Source: Caproiciproducens sp. NJN-50
GTDB lineage: Bacteria; Bacillota; Clostridia; Oscillospirales; Acutalibacteraceae
DNA length: 64,000 nucleotides
Assembly (NCBI RefSeq): GCF_004103755.1
Contig: NZ_CP035283.1
Span: 1,116,001-1,180,000, forward strand
Direction: 5' to 3'
The notes below the pieces were generated by a model. The model worked only from the letters and a program-made list of their open reading frames with translations. It was not told where the DNA came from and did not search any database. The translations under genes were made by a program, and so were the position numbers. Below, in pieces: positions 17,578-25,247 of this stretch (positions are counted from its first letter, which is position 1; the number at the start of each line of letters is the position of its first letter).

Positions 17578-17624
17578 TTGACTAAACTGGAAGATTATGT
17601 TATACTATCTAACATAGTTTAGTT
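17578..17624 (+). promoter_or_regulatory. Strong promoter embedded in nested palindromes
   Basis: TTGACT (17578-17583) and TATACT (17601-17606) are 17 bases apart. They are enclosed by ACTAAACT...AGTTTAGT (17581-17588 and 17616-17623), and inside that by TATGTTA...TAACATA (17596-17602 and 17610-17616). This is the layout of a repressor-controlled promoter. The short frame that follows, from 17640, begins MNEMGNHIKQRR like an Xre-type regulator but dissolves after a dozen codons. Confidence 0.6.
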
Positions 17625-17716
17625 GTGATGCATGGCGCTATGAATGAAATGGGCAACCACATAAAACAAAGGCGTTTCAGAAGATTTGTTTCTGGAGTGC
17701 CTTTATTTCTTTCTGA

Positions 17717-17746
17717 AATCGGTACGTGAATCCGCACCGATTTTTT
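17717..17746 (+). terminator. Terminator of a short leader transcript
   Basis: AATCGGT (17717-17723) pairs with ACCGATT (17736-17742) and a T run follows. It ends a transcript of about 130 bases from the promoter at 17578. A further hairpin, AAAGGC/GCCTTT with CAGAA/TTCTG, precedes it. Confidence 0.65.
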
Positions 17747-17755
17747 ATTTTCCCC

Positions 17756-17785
17756 TTTACAAGAACGTATGTTCTGTGATATGAT
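17756..17785 (+). promoter_or_regulatory. Promoter with LexA (SOS) box
   Basis: TTTACA (17756-17761) and TATGAT (17780-17785) are 18 bases apart. Between them lies AGAAC-GTAT-GTTCT (17762-17775), which fits the Gram-positive LexA/DinR box GAAC-N4-GTTC with matching outer bases. A repressor here would block the promoter. It lies 41-54 bases upstream of the radical SAM start. Confidence 0.75.
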
Positions 17786-17815
17786 GGAGGAAAAGAGCAC
17801 GCGGGAGGAAACGGC

Positions 17816-19132
17816 ATGGACCTGTTCGATAAACTGAAAATACTGACCGACGCAGCGAAATACGACGTGGCCTGTACTTCAAGCGGTGTGGACCGGGCCG
17901 CCGGACGCGGGGGGATCGGGAGCGCGGAAGCCTGCGGGATCTGCCACACCTTTGCGGCGGACGGGCGCTGCGTGTCCTTGCTGAAGGTCCTCATGACCAA
18001 CAAGTGCGTCTACGACTGCCGGTACTGCGTCAATCGGCGCTCCCATGAAACGCCGCGAACCGAGTTTTCTCCCCGGGAGCTGGCCGACCTGACGATCGGC
18101 TTTTACCGGCGCAATTATATCGAAGGGTTGTTTTTGAGTTCCGGCGTGCTGAGAAATCCGGATTACACCTGTGAGCGGATGATTGAAACACTGCGGATCC
18201 TGAGAGAGGATTATCGCTTCTGCGGATATATCCATGCGAAAGCGATTCCCGGGGCGGACCGGTCGCTGATCGAGCGGCTCGGACTGCTCGCGGACCGGAT
18301 GAGCGTCAATATTGAGCTTCCGTCGCATCAGAGCCTGTCGCTGCTGGCGCCGGACAAGAGCAAGGTTTCCATTCTGGGGCCGATGGGCGGGATTCGGGAC
18401 GGCATCCGGCAGAACAGGACGGAACTGGTGCGGTACCGGCACGCTCCGAAATTCGCGCCGGCGGGGCAGAGCACGCAGATGATTGTCGGTGCGACTCCCG
18501 ACACCGATTACCGCATTCTGAATCTGGCGCAGGGGCTTTACAGGAACTACGGCCTGAAACGCGTTTTTTACTCCGCCTATCTTCCGGTTGTGGAAAACAG
18601 CCTGTTGCCCGCCGTTGGGACAAAGCCCCCGCTTCTGCGGGAACACCGCCTGTATCAGGCGGACTGGCTCCTCCGCTATTACGGCTTTTCCGCGGATGAG
18701 CTTCTCGACCCGCAGCATCAGACGTTCAACCCCTATGTGGACCCGAAATGCAATTGGGCCCTCAATCATATGGAGGCGTTCCCGGTGGAGGTCAACCGCG
18801 CGCCGAGGGAACTGCTGCTCCGCGTTCCCGGGATCGGCGTGACGGGCGCGAAACGGATTTTGACAGCCAGACGGACCGCTTCCCTGAGGCCGGAGGACCT
18901 GAAAAAGCTGGGCGTTGTGTTGAAAAGGGCGCAGTATTTCATCACCTGTAACGGAAGATCCGTGCCCGGCCTGAGGCTGACGCGGGATTCGATCCTTCGG
19001 GCGCTTCTGTCCGCGCGCGAGCTGGATCTCTACAGCCGCGACCTGCCCTGGGAGGACGCGCCGCAGCAGCTGTCGTTTTTCGGCGGGCCCGGACCGGAGC
19101 GGGAGGAGGTGAGGAAATGGCTCGCGACGTGA
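17816..19132 (+). CDS. Radical SAM protein of the putative DNA modification/repair family (TIGR03916 type)
   Basis: This 438-residue protein binds a 4Fe-4S cluster through Cys64, Cys68 and Cys71 (KCVYDCRYC) and has further conserved cysteines at 20, 40, 43 and 52. A helix-hairpin-helix motif near 335-350 (LLRVPGIGVTGAKRIL) points to DNA binding. The family is known from genome surveys as always paired with the protein encoded next, which elsewhere is fused to a uracil-DNA-glycosylase-like domain; its reaction is unknown. The promoter has a LexA box and the start follows GGGAGGAA. The partner's start overlaps the end of this gene by 16 bases, so translation is probably coupled. Confidence 0.9.
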   Translation: MDLFDKLKILTDAAKYDVACTSSGVDRAAGRGGIGSAEACGICHTFAADGRCVSLLKVLMTNKCVYDCRYCVNRRSHETPRTEFSPRELADLTIGFYRRNYIEGLFLSSGVLRNPDYTCERMIETLRILREDYRFCGYIHAKAIPGADRSLIERLGLLADRMSVNIELPSHQSLSLLAPDKSKVSILGPMGGIRDGIRQNRTELVRYRHAPKFAPAGQSTQMIVGATPDTDYRILNLAQGLYRNYGLKRVFYSAYLPVVENSLLPAVGTKPPLLREHRLYQADWLLRYYGFSADELLDPQHQTFNPYVDPKCNWALNHMEAFPVEVNRAPRELLLRVPGIGVTGAKRILTARRTASLRPEDLKKLGVVLKRAQYFITCNGRSVPGLRLTRDSILRALLSARELDLYSRDLPWEDAPQQLSFFGGPGPEREEVRKWLAT

Positions 19133-19941
19133 TCTACCGCTACGACGGCAGCTTTGAGGGACTCCTGTGCTGCGTGTTTGAGAGCTATGACCGCAGGGAA
19201 ATCCCGGCGGCCGTTCTTTCTCCCGACGACGTCCAGACGACGCTGATTCCGGAGCGGGAAATCGTCGCCGACGCCGCGAAAGCCGCGCGGGTCGCCGCGT
19301 CCATCCCGAGGAAAATCGGGGCGGGGGCTCCCGGTTTTGTCCGGCGCGCTTTTCTGACCTGCCTGCCGGGGAAGGAACGTGAAATCCTGCTCTTTCTGCG
19401 CCTTGGATATCGGTATGGTCCGCAGGTGATGAATCTGCTGACAAATGAAACGGTCCACACGCTGAGCCGTGCGGTTGAATTTCTGGACCGCGAATCGCAT
19501 CTGCTGAAGGGCTTTATCCGGTTTTCGGAGTTTAACGGCGCACTCGCGGCCGAAATCGAGCCGAAAAATTTTGTTCTTCCACTGCTTGCGCCGCATTTCC
19601 GCGCAAGATTTCCGGAGGAACGGTTCCTGATTTTTGACCGCGCGCACGGAGCGGCGCTGGTCTGTCAGCCTCATCGGGCGGCGATCCTTCCGGTCGAAGG
19701 TCTGGAACTGCCGGACCCGGATGAGCGGGAGAGGGAAACGCGGGCCCTGTGGCGGCTCTATTACCGGACTGTGGAGGTCGAGGGGAGGCACAATCCGGTC
19801 TGCCGCAGGAGCCACATGCCAAAACGCTACTGGAACTGCATGACGGAGTTTTGCGATTCTGAACCGACGGGGTCAAAAAATCCCACCCCGAAGGACAAAG
19901 GGCGGGAGAAAGGCGGTTTGCCGTTCATCTGTGGATTTTAA
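19117..19941 (+). CDS. DUF4130/TIGR03915-type protein, partner of the radical SAM protein
   Basis: This 274-residue soluble protein starts MARDVIYRYDGSFEGLLCCV, the usual start of the family (YDGSFEG). It has a middle block FLRLGYRYGPQVMNLLTNE and a C-terminal MPKRYWNCMTEF. In other genomes this domain is fused to a uracil-DNA-glycosylase-like domain. Here it stands alone and overlaps the radical SAM gene by 16 bases, with GGGAGGAGGTGAGG before the ATG. A role in DNA lesion handling is inferred from pairing, fusion and the LexA box. Its last 17 bases overlap the 3' end of the convergent plsY. Confidence 0.88.
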   Translation: MARDVIYRYDGSFEGLLCCVFESYDRREIPAAVLSPDDVQTTLIPEREIVADAAKAARVAASIPRKIGAGAPGFVRRAFLTCLPGKEREILLFLRLGYRYGPQVMNLLTNETVHTLSRAVEFLDRESHLLKGFIRFSEFNGALAAEIEPKNFVLPLLAPHFRARFPEERFLIFDRAHGAALVCQPHRAAILPVEGLELPDPDERERETRALWRLYYRTVEVEGRHNPVCRRSHMPKRYWNCMTEFCDSEPTGSKNPTPKDKGREKGGLPFICGF

Positions 19942-20617
19942 GCTTCTTTTCCGTTCCGTTTCTCAGCCTTTTGATGTTTTCCCGATGCTTCCAAATCAGC
20001 AGGGAAGAAATCAAAAAAGCAAAAATCGTCGTGATCCAGACATAGGACTGAGGCACGGCCGCCCAAGCGATGTAATCCTGAAAGTAGAGAAACAGGAAGT
20101 TGGAAATCGGAAAGGAAACGGCTGCCAGAATGGAACCGAGGGATACGATTTGAGAAATCGCGAATACCAGGATGAAAATGCTGATGGCGACGGTGAAAAG
20201 CCGCCAGTCCAGCAGCAGCAGCATTGCCGCGGAGGAAAGGACGCCCTTTCCGCCCCGGAAACCAAAGTAAACGGGATAAATATGGCCGATCATGCAGAAA
20301 AGGCCGGCGAGATAAGCTCCGTACTGGGCAAAATAAGGAGGCATCCCGGAAAGGGCTCCGATGTGCAGAAAAATCAGCCGGCCGGCGCAGACGGAAGCGG
20401 CACCCTTGCCAAAGTCGAAAATCAGCGTCAGAATTCCGGCCTTGACCCCGACGGAGCGCAGCACATTGGTCAGGCCCGCGTTTCCGCTGCCGAGCGTTCG
20501 GATGTCTGTGTTATTGTAAAGCCTTCTCGTGAAAATGATGGAAAAGCTGATGCTTCCAAGAAGATAGGACAACACCGCGACAATCAGAGCGGACGCGGCG
20601 ATCGAAAGGTCCGGCAT
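19925..20617 (-). CDS. plsY: Acyl-phosphate:glycerol-3-phosphate acyltransferase PlsY
   Basis: This 230-residue membrane protein has about five to seven helices. The three PlsY motifs are present: GSGNAGLTNVLRS, DFGKGAAS and GHIYPVYFGFRGGKGV. It transfers an acyl group from acyl phosphate to glycerol 3-phosphate, the first step of phosphatidic acid synthesis. The start at 20617 follows GGAGGAG; the longer frame to 20701 lacks a ribosome site and adds non-family residues. It is convergent with, and overlaps by 17 bases, the DUF4130 gene. Confidence 0.95.
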   Translation of the reverse strand: MPDLSIAASALIVAVLSYLLGSISFSIIFTRRLYNNTDIRTLGSGNAGLTNVLRSVGVKAGILTLIFDFGKGAASVCAGRLIFLHIGALSGMPPYFAQYGAYLAGLFCMIGHIYPVYFGFRGGKGVLSSAAMLLLLDWRLFTVAISIFILVFAISQIVSLGSILAAVSFPISNFLFLYFQDYIAWAAVPQSYVWITTIFAFLISSLLIWKHRENIKRLRNGTEKKLKIHR

Positions 20618-20941
20618 AATGAAATTCTCCTCCCGTTTGAAAGGCCTCCCACGCAACACGGACGCGGCGTCCGCGGCAATTTCTGCCGGGCAGAAAGCCA
20701 TGCAATTATCATAGCACCGACACCGTTTATTTTCAAGGAAATGATTCGATTCGTTGGTGTGAGGGACCTCTTACGGGCCCTGTGTCCCTTCCCGCCCTGT
20801 TTTGGCGGAAGGTTCCCTTCGGATCGCCCCGTTTTTTCCTCTTGCGGACGGGCAGGGTGAGAAGTACAATTAAAAAAGTTCGAACAATTTATAGAAACCG
20901 AAATCATCCATCGTTATGGAGCTTAGAATGGAGAATTCAAA
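20618..20941. other. Divergent intergenic region plsY/yjbQ
   Basis: This 324-base gap holds no credible gene. TTCGAACAATTTATAG near 20878 contains a TTCGAA palindrome but not a full LexA box. No clear promoter pair was assigned. Confidence 0.4.
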
Positions 20942-21358
20942 ATGAAATCATTCCGGAAAGAACTTTTTTTCCATCTCCCCACCCGGAGGGGGATCGTCAA
21001 CATCACCCCGCAGGTGGAAAACGCCCTGAAGGAGAGCGGTATTCGGGAAGGCCTTGTGCTGGTCAATGCGATGAACATTACCGCGAGCGTATTTATCAAT
21101 GACGACGAAAGCGGGCTCCACCAGGATTTTGAGGACTGGCTGGAAAAGCTTGCGCCGGAAAAGCCGTACAGCCGCTACCGCCACAACGGTTATGAGGACA
21201 ATGCGGACGCGCATCTGAAGCGCACGATTATGGGTCGGGAAGCGGTTGTGGCGGTCACGGACGGGAAACTGGATTTTGGCACCTGGGAACAGATTTTCTA
21301 TTTTGAATTTGACGGCAAAAGAGATAAACACGCCCTGGTGAAGATCATAGGAGAGTGA
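20942..21358 (+). CDS. yjbQ: YjbQ/UPF0047 family protein
   Basis: This 138-residue protein has the family hallmarks VNITPQVENAL, the phosphate-loop-like ASVFINDDESGLHQDFEDWL, AHLKRTIMG and GTWEQIFYFEFDG. YjbQ proteins are small beta-barrel trimers; some members have weak thiamine-phosphate synthase activity, but the physiological role is unsettled. GGAG lies 8 bases before the ATG. The 3' end overlaps the convergent DUF1848 gene by 14 bases. Confidence 0.9.
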   Translation: MKSFRKELFFHLPTRRGIVNITPQVENALKESGIREGLVLVNAMNITASVFINDDESGLHQDFEDWLEKLAPEKPYSRYRHNGYEDNADAHLKRTIMGREAVVAVTDGKLDFGTWEQIFYFEFDGKRDKHALVKIIGE

Positions 21359-22280
21359 GCTGTTCTTTTTTCAGCGAGGCGGTTTTTCGGTTGGTTACCC
21401 GGTCCGATTCAAGCAGAGGGCCCGTCAGCAGAGGGGAGAGCGGGTCGTGATTTTCAACGCGTTTCCGCACCGCTTCGTCCCCGGCGCAGGCGTAGCAGTA
21501 AAGACAGCCGTGGCGGCAGGTGTCGTAGGCGCCGATGTCGATGCTCTGGATGCAGCCGCACCCGGGGCGCTGATTCCGGTCCTTTGCCCCTTGAATCGGG
21601 CAGCAGGCCAAACGTTCGATCCGGTTTTGGTCGATGCAGCGGGCGCGCCCGATTCCATACCGGGAAAGATCAATTGCTTCACAACAGGTTTTCAGTGCAA
21701 TACCATGCCGGAGCGCCGTCTCGGCAAATCCCGAAGCGACCTCTTCCATTTTTTCAGGCGTGATTTCACGTGTCAGCTCGGAGGCACGGCCGCCGTTTTT
21801 TCTGTACCGGTCCACAAAACTGAAAATGCATTCTTCCGTCGAATCCCCGATTTGTTCACAGAGTCGGCGAAATGCCCTGCGGTGCCATTCAGGCGTCAGC
21901 TCGCCGGTCAGGATGACGGGATCATACCGCCAGACGATGCGCTCCCGGCCGATTTCCCGGCTGAGCCTGCGAAAAGCTTTTAGCAAAAGGTTTTTCTCGG
22001 GCAGGAACCGCTCTATTTTTCCGTTATAGGGATTCAGCGTCAACTGAAAGTAGAATTCATAACCCATTCTGCGGATTGCATCCAGTTTGTCCATCATAGG
22101 CGCGGGGTTTTTGGTCCAGAACACGATGCAGTCGACCGTATCCGGTGAGAGCGCGATGCGCGACACCTGCCTGAGGTTGATTGGGTTGCGGACCAAAGCA
22201 TAGCCTTCCACCAGCCGGCGAAAGAGCCAGTCGGAGTAGAAAGCGGGAAGATCGGTTCTTCTGCTTGCGGATAAAATCAT
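21345..22280 (-). CDS. DUF1848 protein with C-terminal Cys cluster
   Basis: This 311-residue protein begins MILSASRRTDLPAFYSDWLF, the DUF1848 signature, and continues with VDCIVFWTKNPAPMM and FYFQLTLNPY. The C-terminal part has RPGCGC and then CRHGCLYCYA, a CxxxCxxC set like the cluster site of radical SAM enzymes but at the end of the chain. DUF1848 is described only as uncharacterised. The protein could use a 4Fe-4S cluster and SAM (inference). Its neighbours include another radical SAM protein, but on the other strand and with its own promoter. Confidence 0.85.
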   Translation of the reverse strand: MILSASRRTDLPAFYSDWLFRRLVEGYALVRNPINLRQVSRIALSPDTVDCIVFWTKNPAPMMDKLDAIRRMGYEFYFQLTLNPYNGKIERFLPEKNLLLKAFRRLSREIGRERIVWRYDPVILTGELTPEWHRRAFRRLCEQIGDSTEECIFSFVDRYRKNGGRASELTREITPEKMEEVASGFAETALRHGIALKTCCEAIDLSRYGIGRARCIDQNRIERLACCPIQGAKDRNQRPGCGCIQSIDIGAYDTCRHGCLYCYACAGDEAVRKRVENHDPLSPLLTGPLLESDRVTNRKTASLKKEQLTLL

Positions 22281-22448
22281 GGCTTCCTCCCGGTGAAAAA
22301 ATGGTATGGCGAATGTCTGTCTTGCTCGGGTTTATGAAAACAATAAATGAATTTGCAGATTTTGATCATTCATTTTTTAAATGTTTCATCCGTGTTACTT
22401 TAGGTTAGCATAAATCGACCACTTTGGCAAGAAAGTCTGTAGAAACGC

Positions 22449-22477
22449 TTGACAGGCATGGTTAGCGGTGGTAAACT
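22449..22477 (+). promoter_or_regulatory. Promoter of the feoAAB operon
   Basis: TTGACA (22449-22454) and TAAACT (22472-22477) are 17 bases apart. The spacer contains GGTTAGCGGTGG, itself part of a GTTAGC repeat, so a metal-dependent repressor would overlap the promoter. Confidence 0.7.
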
Positions 22478-22489
22478 AAAATCAGGAAA

Positions 22490-22511
22490 GAGGTTAGCGA
22501 GACCTAACCTC
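22490..22511. promoter_or_regulatory. DtxR/IdeR-like operator 1
   Basis: GAGGTTAG-CGAGAC-CTAACCTC is a perfect 8-base inverted repeat just downstream of the feo promoter. It resembles the TTAGGTTAGC half-sites of DtxR-family boxes. A further half-site, TTAGGTTAGC, lies at 22400-22409. Confidence 0.6.
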
Positions 22512-22528
22512 TTGTAAAAAGGGCAAGA

Positions 22529-22544
22529 GTTAACCGATGCTAAC
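22529..22544. promoter_or_regulatory. DtxR/IdeR-like operator 2
   Basis: GTTAAC-CGAT-GCTAAC is a dyad with one mismatch, immediately before the ribosome site of the first feoA. It repeats the GTTAGC half-site of operator 1. Confidence 0.5.
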
Positions 22545-22562
22545 TTAAAGGAGGAAAAGGAT

Positions 22563-22775
22563 ATGATGCCTCTGACGATGGCGAGAGCCGGGGATACGGT
22601 GACGATCCGGAAGATCAACGGAAAGGACGAGACACGGCAGCATCTGGCCGCGATGGGTTTTGTGGAATGCGGCCTGGTGACGGTGGTCAGCGAGCTGGCG
22701 GGGAATCTCATCCTTCAGGTGAAGGAAAGCCGCATCGCGCTGGACAGAAGCATGGCGAACCGGATCATGATTTGA
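22563..22775 (+). CDS. feoA: FeoA-like SH3-domain protein 1
   Basis: This 70-residue protein has the FeoA SH3-like fold: MPLTMARAGDTVTIRKINGK, then HLAAMGFVECGLVTVVSE and a closing RIALDRSMANRIMI. FeoA binds the membrane transporter FeoB and supports ferrous iron uptake. The start follows AAAGGAGGAAAAG. It is the first gene of a feoA-feoA-feoB run, behind DtxR-like operators. The second feoA starts 21 bases later, so the pair is cotranslated from one mRNA. Confidence 0.93.
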   Translation: MMPLTMARAGDTVTIRKINGKDETRQHLAAMGFVECGLVTVVSELAGNLILQVKESRIALDRSMANRIMI

Positions 22776-22796
22776 AAGAGGAGAGCGATCAATGCT

Positions 22797-23018
22797 ATGA
22801 AAACACTGAAAGAAGTAAAACCGGGAGAAACCGTTGCAGTCAAGACGCTTACCGCGACCGGCCCCCTGCGGCGGCGTATCATGGATATGGGCATCACGAA
22901 GGGGACGGCGATCTCGGTCCGCAAGGTGGCGCCGCTGGGGGACCCGATCGAAATCACGGTCCGCGGATATGAGCTGTCCATCCGGAAGAATGAGGCAGAG
23001 CATATCGAAGTAGCGTAA
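22797..23018 (+). CDS. feoA: FeoA-like SH3-domain protein 2
   Basis: This 73-residue protein starts MKTLKEVKPGETVAVKTLTA. The conserved LRRRIMDMGITKGTAISVRK and LGDPIEITVRGYELSIRK follow, closer to the FeoA consensus than the first copy. GAGGAG precedes the start. Tandem feoA genes are common in clostridia, and the two copies here differ enough to be old duplicates. A GTTAGC dyad lies between it and feoB. Confidence 0.95.
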   Translation: MKTLKEVKPGETVAVKTLTATGPLRRRIMDMGITKGTAISVRKVAPLGDPIEITVRGYELSIRKNEAEHIEVA

Positions 23019-23034
23019 ATTTTTCTGCGGGGAA

Positions 23035-23050
23035 GTTAGCAGAGGCTAAT
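23035..23050. promoter_or_regulatory. DtxR/IdeR-like operator 3, inside the feo operon
   Basis: GTTAGC-AGAG-GCTAAT is a near-perfect dyad with the same half-site as the upstream operators. It lies directly before the feoB ribosome site, so feoB may have extra control. Confidence 0.5.
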
Positions 23051-23074
23051 TAATTGAAGGAGGGTTTTTCACAG

Positions 23075-25207
23075 ATGGGGATAAAAATAGCGCTTGCCGG
23101 CAACCCGAACTGCGGCAAAACGACCATGTTCAACGGCCTGACGGGAAGCAGCCAATATGTCGGGAACTGGCCGGGGGTCACGGTCGAAAAGAAGGAGGGA
23201 AAGCTGAAAGGGAATAAGGATGTGGTCATCACCGACCTGCCGGGGATCTATTCTCTTTCGCCCTACACGCTCGAGGAAGTCGTCAGCCGCAACTATCTGA
23301 TCAATGAAAGGCCGGACGCCATCATCGATCTGGTCGACGCGACGAATCTGGAACGCAACCTGTACCTGACGACGCAGATTCTTGAGCTTGGGATCCCCGT
23401 TGTGATTGCCCTGAACATGATGGACGTGGTCAAGAAATCCAAAGACCGGATCGACACGGAGAAGCTTGGCGCGGCGCTGGGATGCGAAATTGTCGAAACC
23501 TCCGCTCTGAAAGGGACCGGCTTGCGGGAGGTCACCGAAAAGGCGATCCGCCTTGCGCGGGAGAAGAAAGAATTTCATTTCCAGTGCGAATTCAGCGCGA
23601 AGATCGAAGACGCGCTGAAAAAGCTCTCCGAGCTTTTTGAGGGGACTCTTGAGGCCCCGCGCGCGAGGTGGTATGAGGTCAAGCTGTTCGAGCGGGATGA
23701 AAAGGTGCTCGCGGAGCTCTCCATGACGAAGGAAAAACGCGGGCGGCTGGAAAAAGTCGTAAGCGAGGCGGAAAAGGAGCTGGATGACGACAGCGAGACG
23801 ATCATCACCAATGCGCGTTACGAATACATCTCCAGGCTGACGGCGAACTGCCTGCACAAAAAGCAGAGAGCCCTTTCGACCTCCGACCGGATCGACCGGG
23901 TCGTGACCAACCGGTTTCTGGCGCTCCCGATTTTCGCCGCCGTCATGATCCTGATGTACTATATCTCGATCACGACGATCGGCGGCATGGCGACCGACTG
24001 GGTCAACGACACGCTGTTCGGGGACTGGATCCCGAACGCGGTGACGTCGGGCTTGCAGGCGATCGGCGCGGCGGACTGGCTGCAGGGGCTGGTCATCGAC
24101 GGCATCATCGGCGGCGTGGGGACCGTGCTGGGCTTCGTGCCGCAGATGCTGCTGATTTTCTTCTTTCTTTCCGTTCTGGAGGATTCGGGGTACATGGCGC
24201 GGGTCGCGTTCATCATGGACCGTATTTTCCGCCGGTTCGGGCTTTCGGGAAAATCCTTCATCCCGATGCTGATCGGGACGGGCTGCGGCGTGCCGGCGAT
24301 CATGGCCGCCCGGACGATCGAGAATGAAAAGGACCGCCGCATGACCATCTTGCTTTCCACCTTCATCCCGTGCACGGCGAAGACCGTCATCATCGGCATG
24401 ATCGTCTCGACGTTTTTCCCGCGCTCGGTGCTGATCGCGCCGGCCATGTATTTTCTCGGCATCGCCATCATTGTGCTCTCGGGCATCGCGCTGAAAAAGA
24501 CGAGCTATTTCGGAGGGGACCCGGCTCCGTTCGTCATGGAGCTTCCCGCCTACCATATCCCGTCGTTCAAGGGCGTGCTCATTCACATGTGGGAACGTTC
24601 CCGCGCCTTCATCATTAAGGCGGGCACCATTATTTTCACCGCCTGTGTGATCATTTGGTTCCTTTCCAATTTCAGCTGGAGCATGCGGATGGTCGATATT
24701 GAGCAGAGCATTCTGGCCAACATCGGCAACGCGATCGCGTGGTTCTTCGCGCCGCTCGGCTTCGGCAGCTGGAAAGGCGCGGTGGCGACGATCAGCGCGG
24801 AGATGGCGAAGGAACAGGCGATCAGCACGCTGGCGGTCCTGAACGGGGTCGCGGACGCGGAAAACGACGCGCTGGTTTCGCAGGGGATCGCTTCCATGTT
24901 CACAACGATGGGCGCGTTCTCGTTCATGCTCCTCAATATTTTCGATCCTCCCTGCATTGTCGCGATGTCGACGACCATGCGTGAGATGGGCAGTAAAAAA
25001 TGGGGCTGGATCGCCATCGGCTATCAGGCGCTGGTCGGCTATCTTCTCGCTTTCGTCAGCTACCAGCTTGGAAGCCTGTTCTTCGGCGCATCGTTTGGAT
25101 TCGGCCAGATTGTCGCCGTTCTCGTCGCGGCAGCGGTGATTTACCTGATCGCCCGTCCGGCCCGCAAGGACAGCACGCAATACCTGGAGACCAAGGTGCA
25201 TGCATAA
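23075..25207 (+). CDS. feoB: Ferrous iron transporter FeoB
   Basis: This 710-residue protein has the G domain GNPNCGKTT (about 10-18), DLPGIYSL and NMMD, a helical GDI-like spacer, and the two Gate regions with the classical TGCGVPAIMAARTIENEKDR and a conserved FIPCTAK. It imports Fe2+ with FeoA. The ATG at 23075 has AAGGAGGG upstream; the TTG at 23054 overlaps that site and is not the start. The next gene encodes the FeoB-associated Cys-rich protein, completing a standard clostridial feo operon. It differs strongly from the other FeoB at 12698. Confidence 0.97.
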   Translation: MGIKIALAGNPNCGKTTMFNGLTGSSQYVGNWPGVTVEKKEGKLKGNKDVVITDLPGIYSLSPYTLEEVVSRNYLINERPDAIIDLVDATNLERNLYLTTQILELGIPVVIALNMMDVVKKSKDRIDTEKLGAALGCEIVETSALKGTGLREVTEKAIRLAREKKEFHFQCEFSAKIEDALKKLSELFEGTLEAPRARWYEVKLFERDEKVLAELSMTKEKRGRLEKVVSEAEKELDDDSETIITNARYEYISRLTANCLHKKQRALSTSDRIDRVVTNRFLALPIFAAVMILMYYISITTIGGMATDWVNDTLFGDWIPNAVTSGLQAIGAADWLQGLVIDGIIGGVGTVLGFVPQMLLIFFFLSVLEDSGYMARVAFIMDRIFRRFGLSGKSFIPMLIGTGCGVPAIMAARTIENEKDRRMTILLSTFIPCTAKTVIIGMIVSTFFPRSVLIAPAMYFLGIAIIVLSGIALKKTSYFGGDPAPFVMELPAYHIPSFKGVLIHMWERSRAFIIKAGTIIFTACVIIWFLSNFSWSMRMVDIEQSILANIGNAIAWFFAPLGFGSWKGAVATISAEMAKEQAISTLAVLNGVADAENDALVSQGIASMFTTMGAFSFMLLNIFDPPCIVAMSTTMREMGSKKWGWIAIGYQALVGYLLAFVSYQLGSLFFGASFGFGQIVAVLVAAAVIYLIARPARKDSTQYLETKVHA

Positions 25208-25247
25208 GCGGATTGGAAGCAGTCATTTGTAGAAGGAGGCGGATTTT

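Noticed and set aside
17609..17800. 63-residue minus-strand frame between the MBL and radical SAM genes
   Set aside because: There is no ribosome site or family motif. The region is better explained by the operator, leader and terminator on the plus strand.
20875..20895. Second LexA box before yjbQ
   Set aside because: TTCGAACAATTT has only one half-site; the spaced GAAC-N4-GTTC pattern is missing.
23069..25201. 710-residue minus-strand frame
   Set aside because: It is the exact mirror of feoB, with a low-complexity Asp/Arg/His-rich product and no ribosome site.
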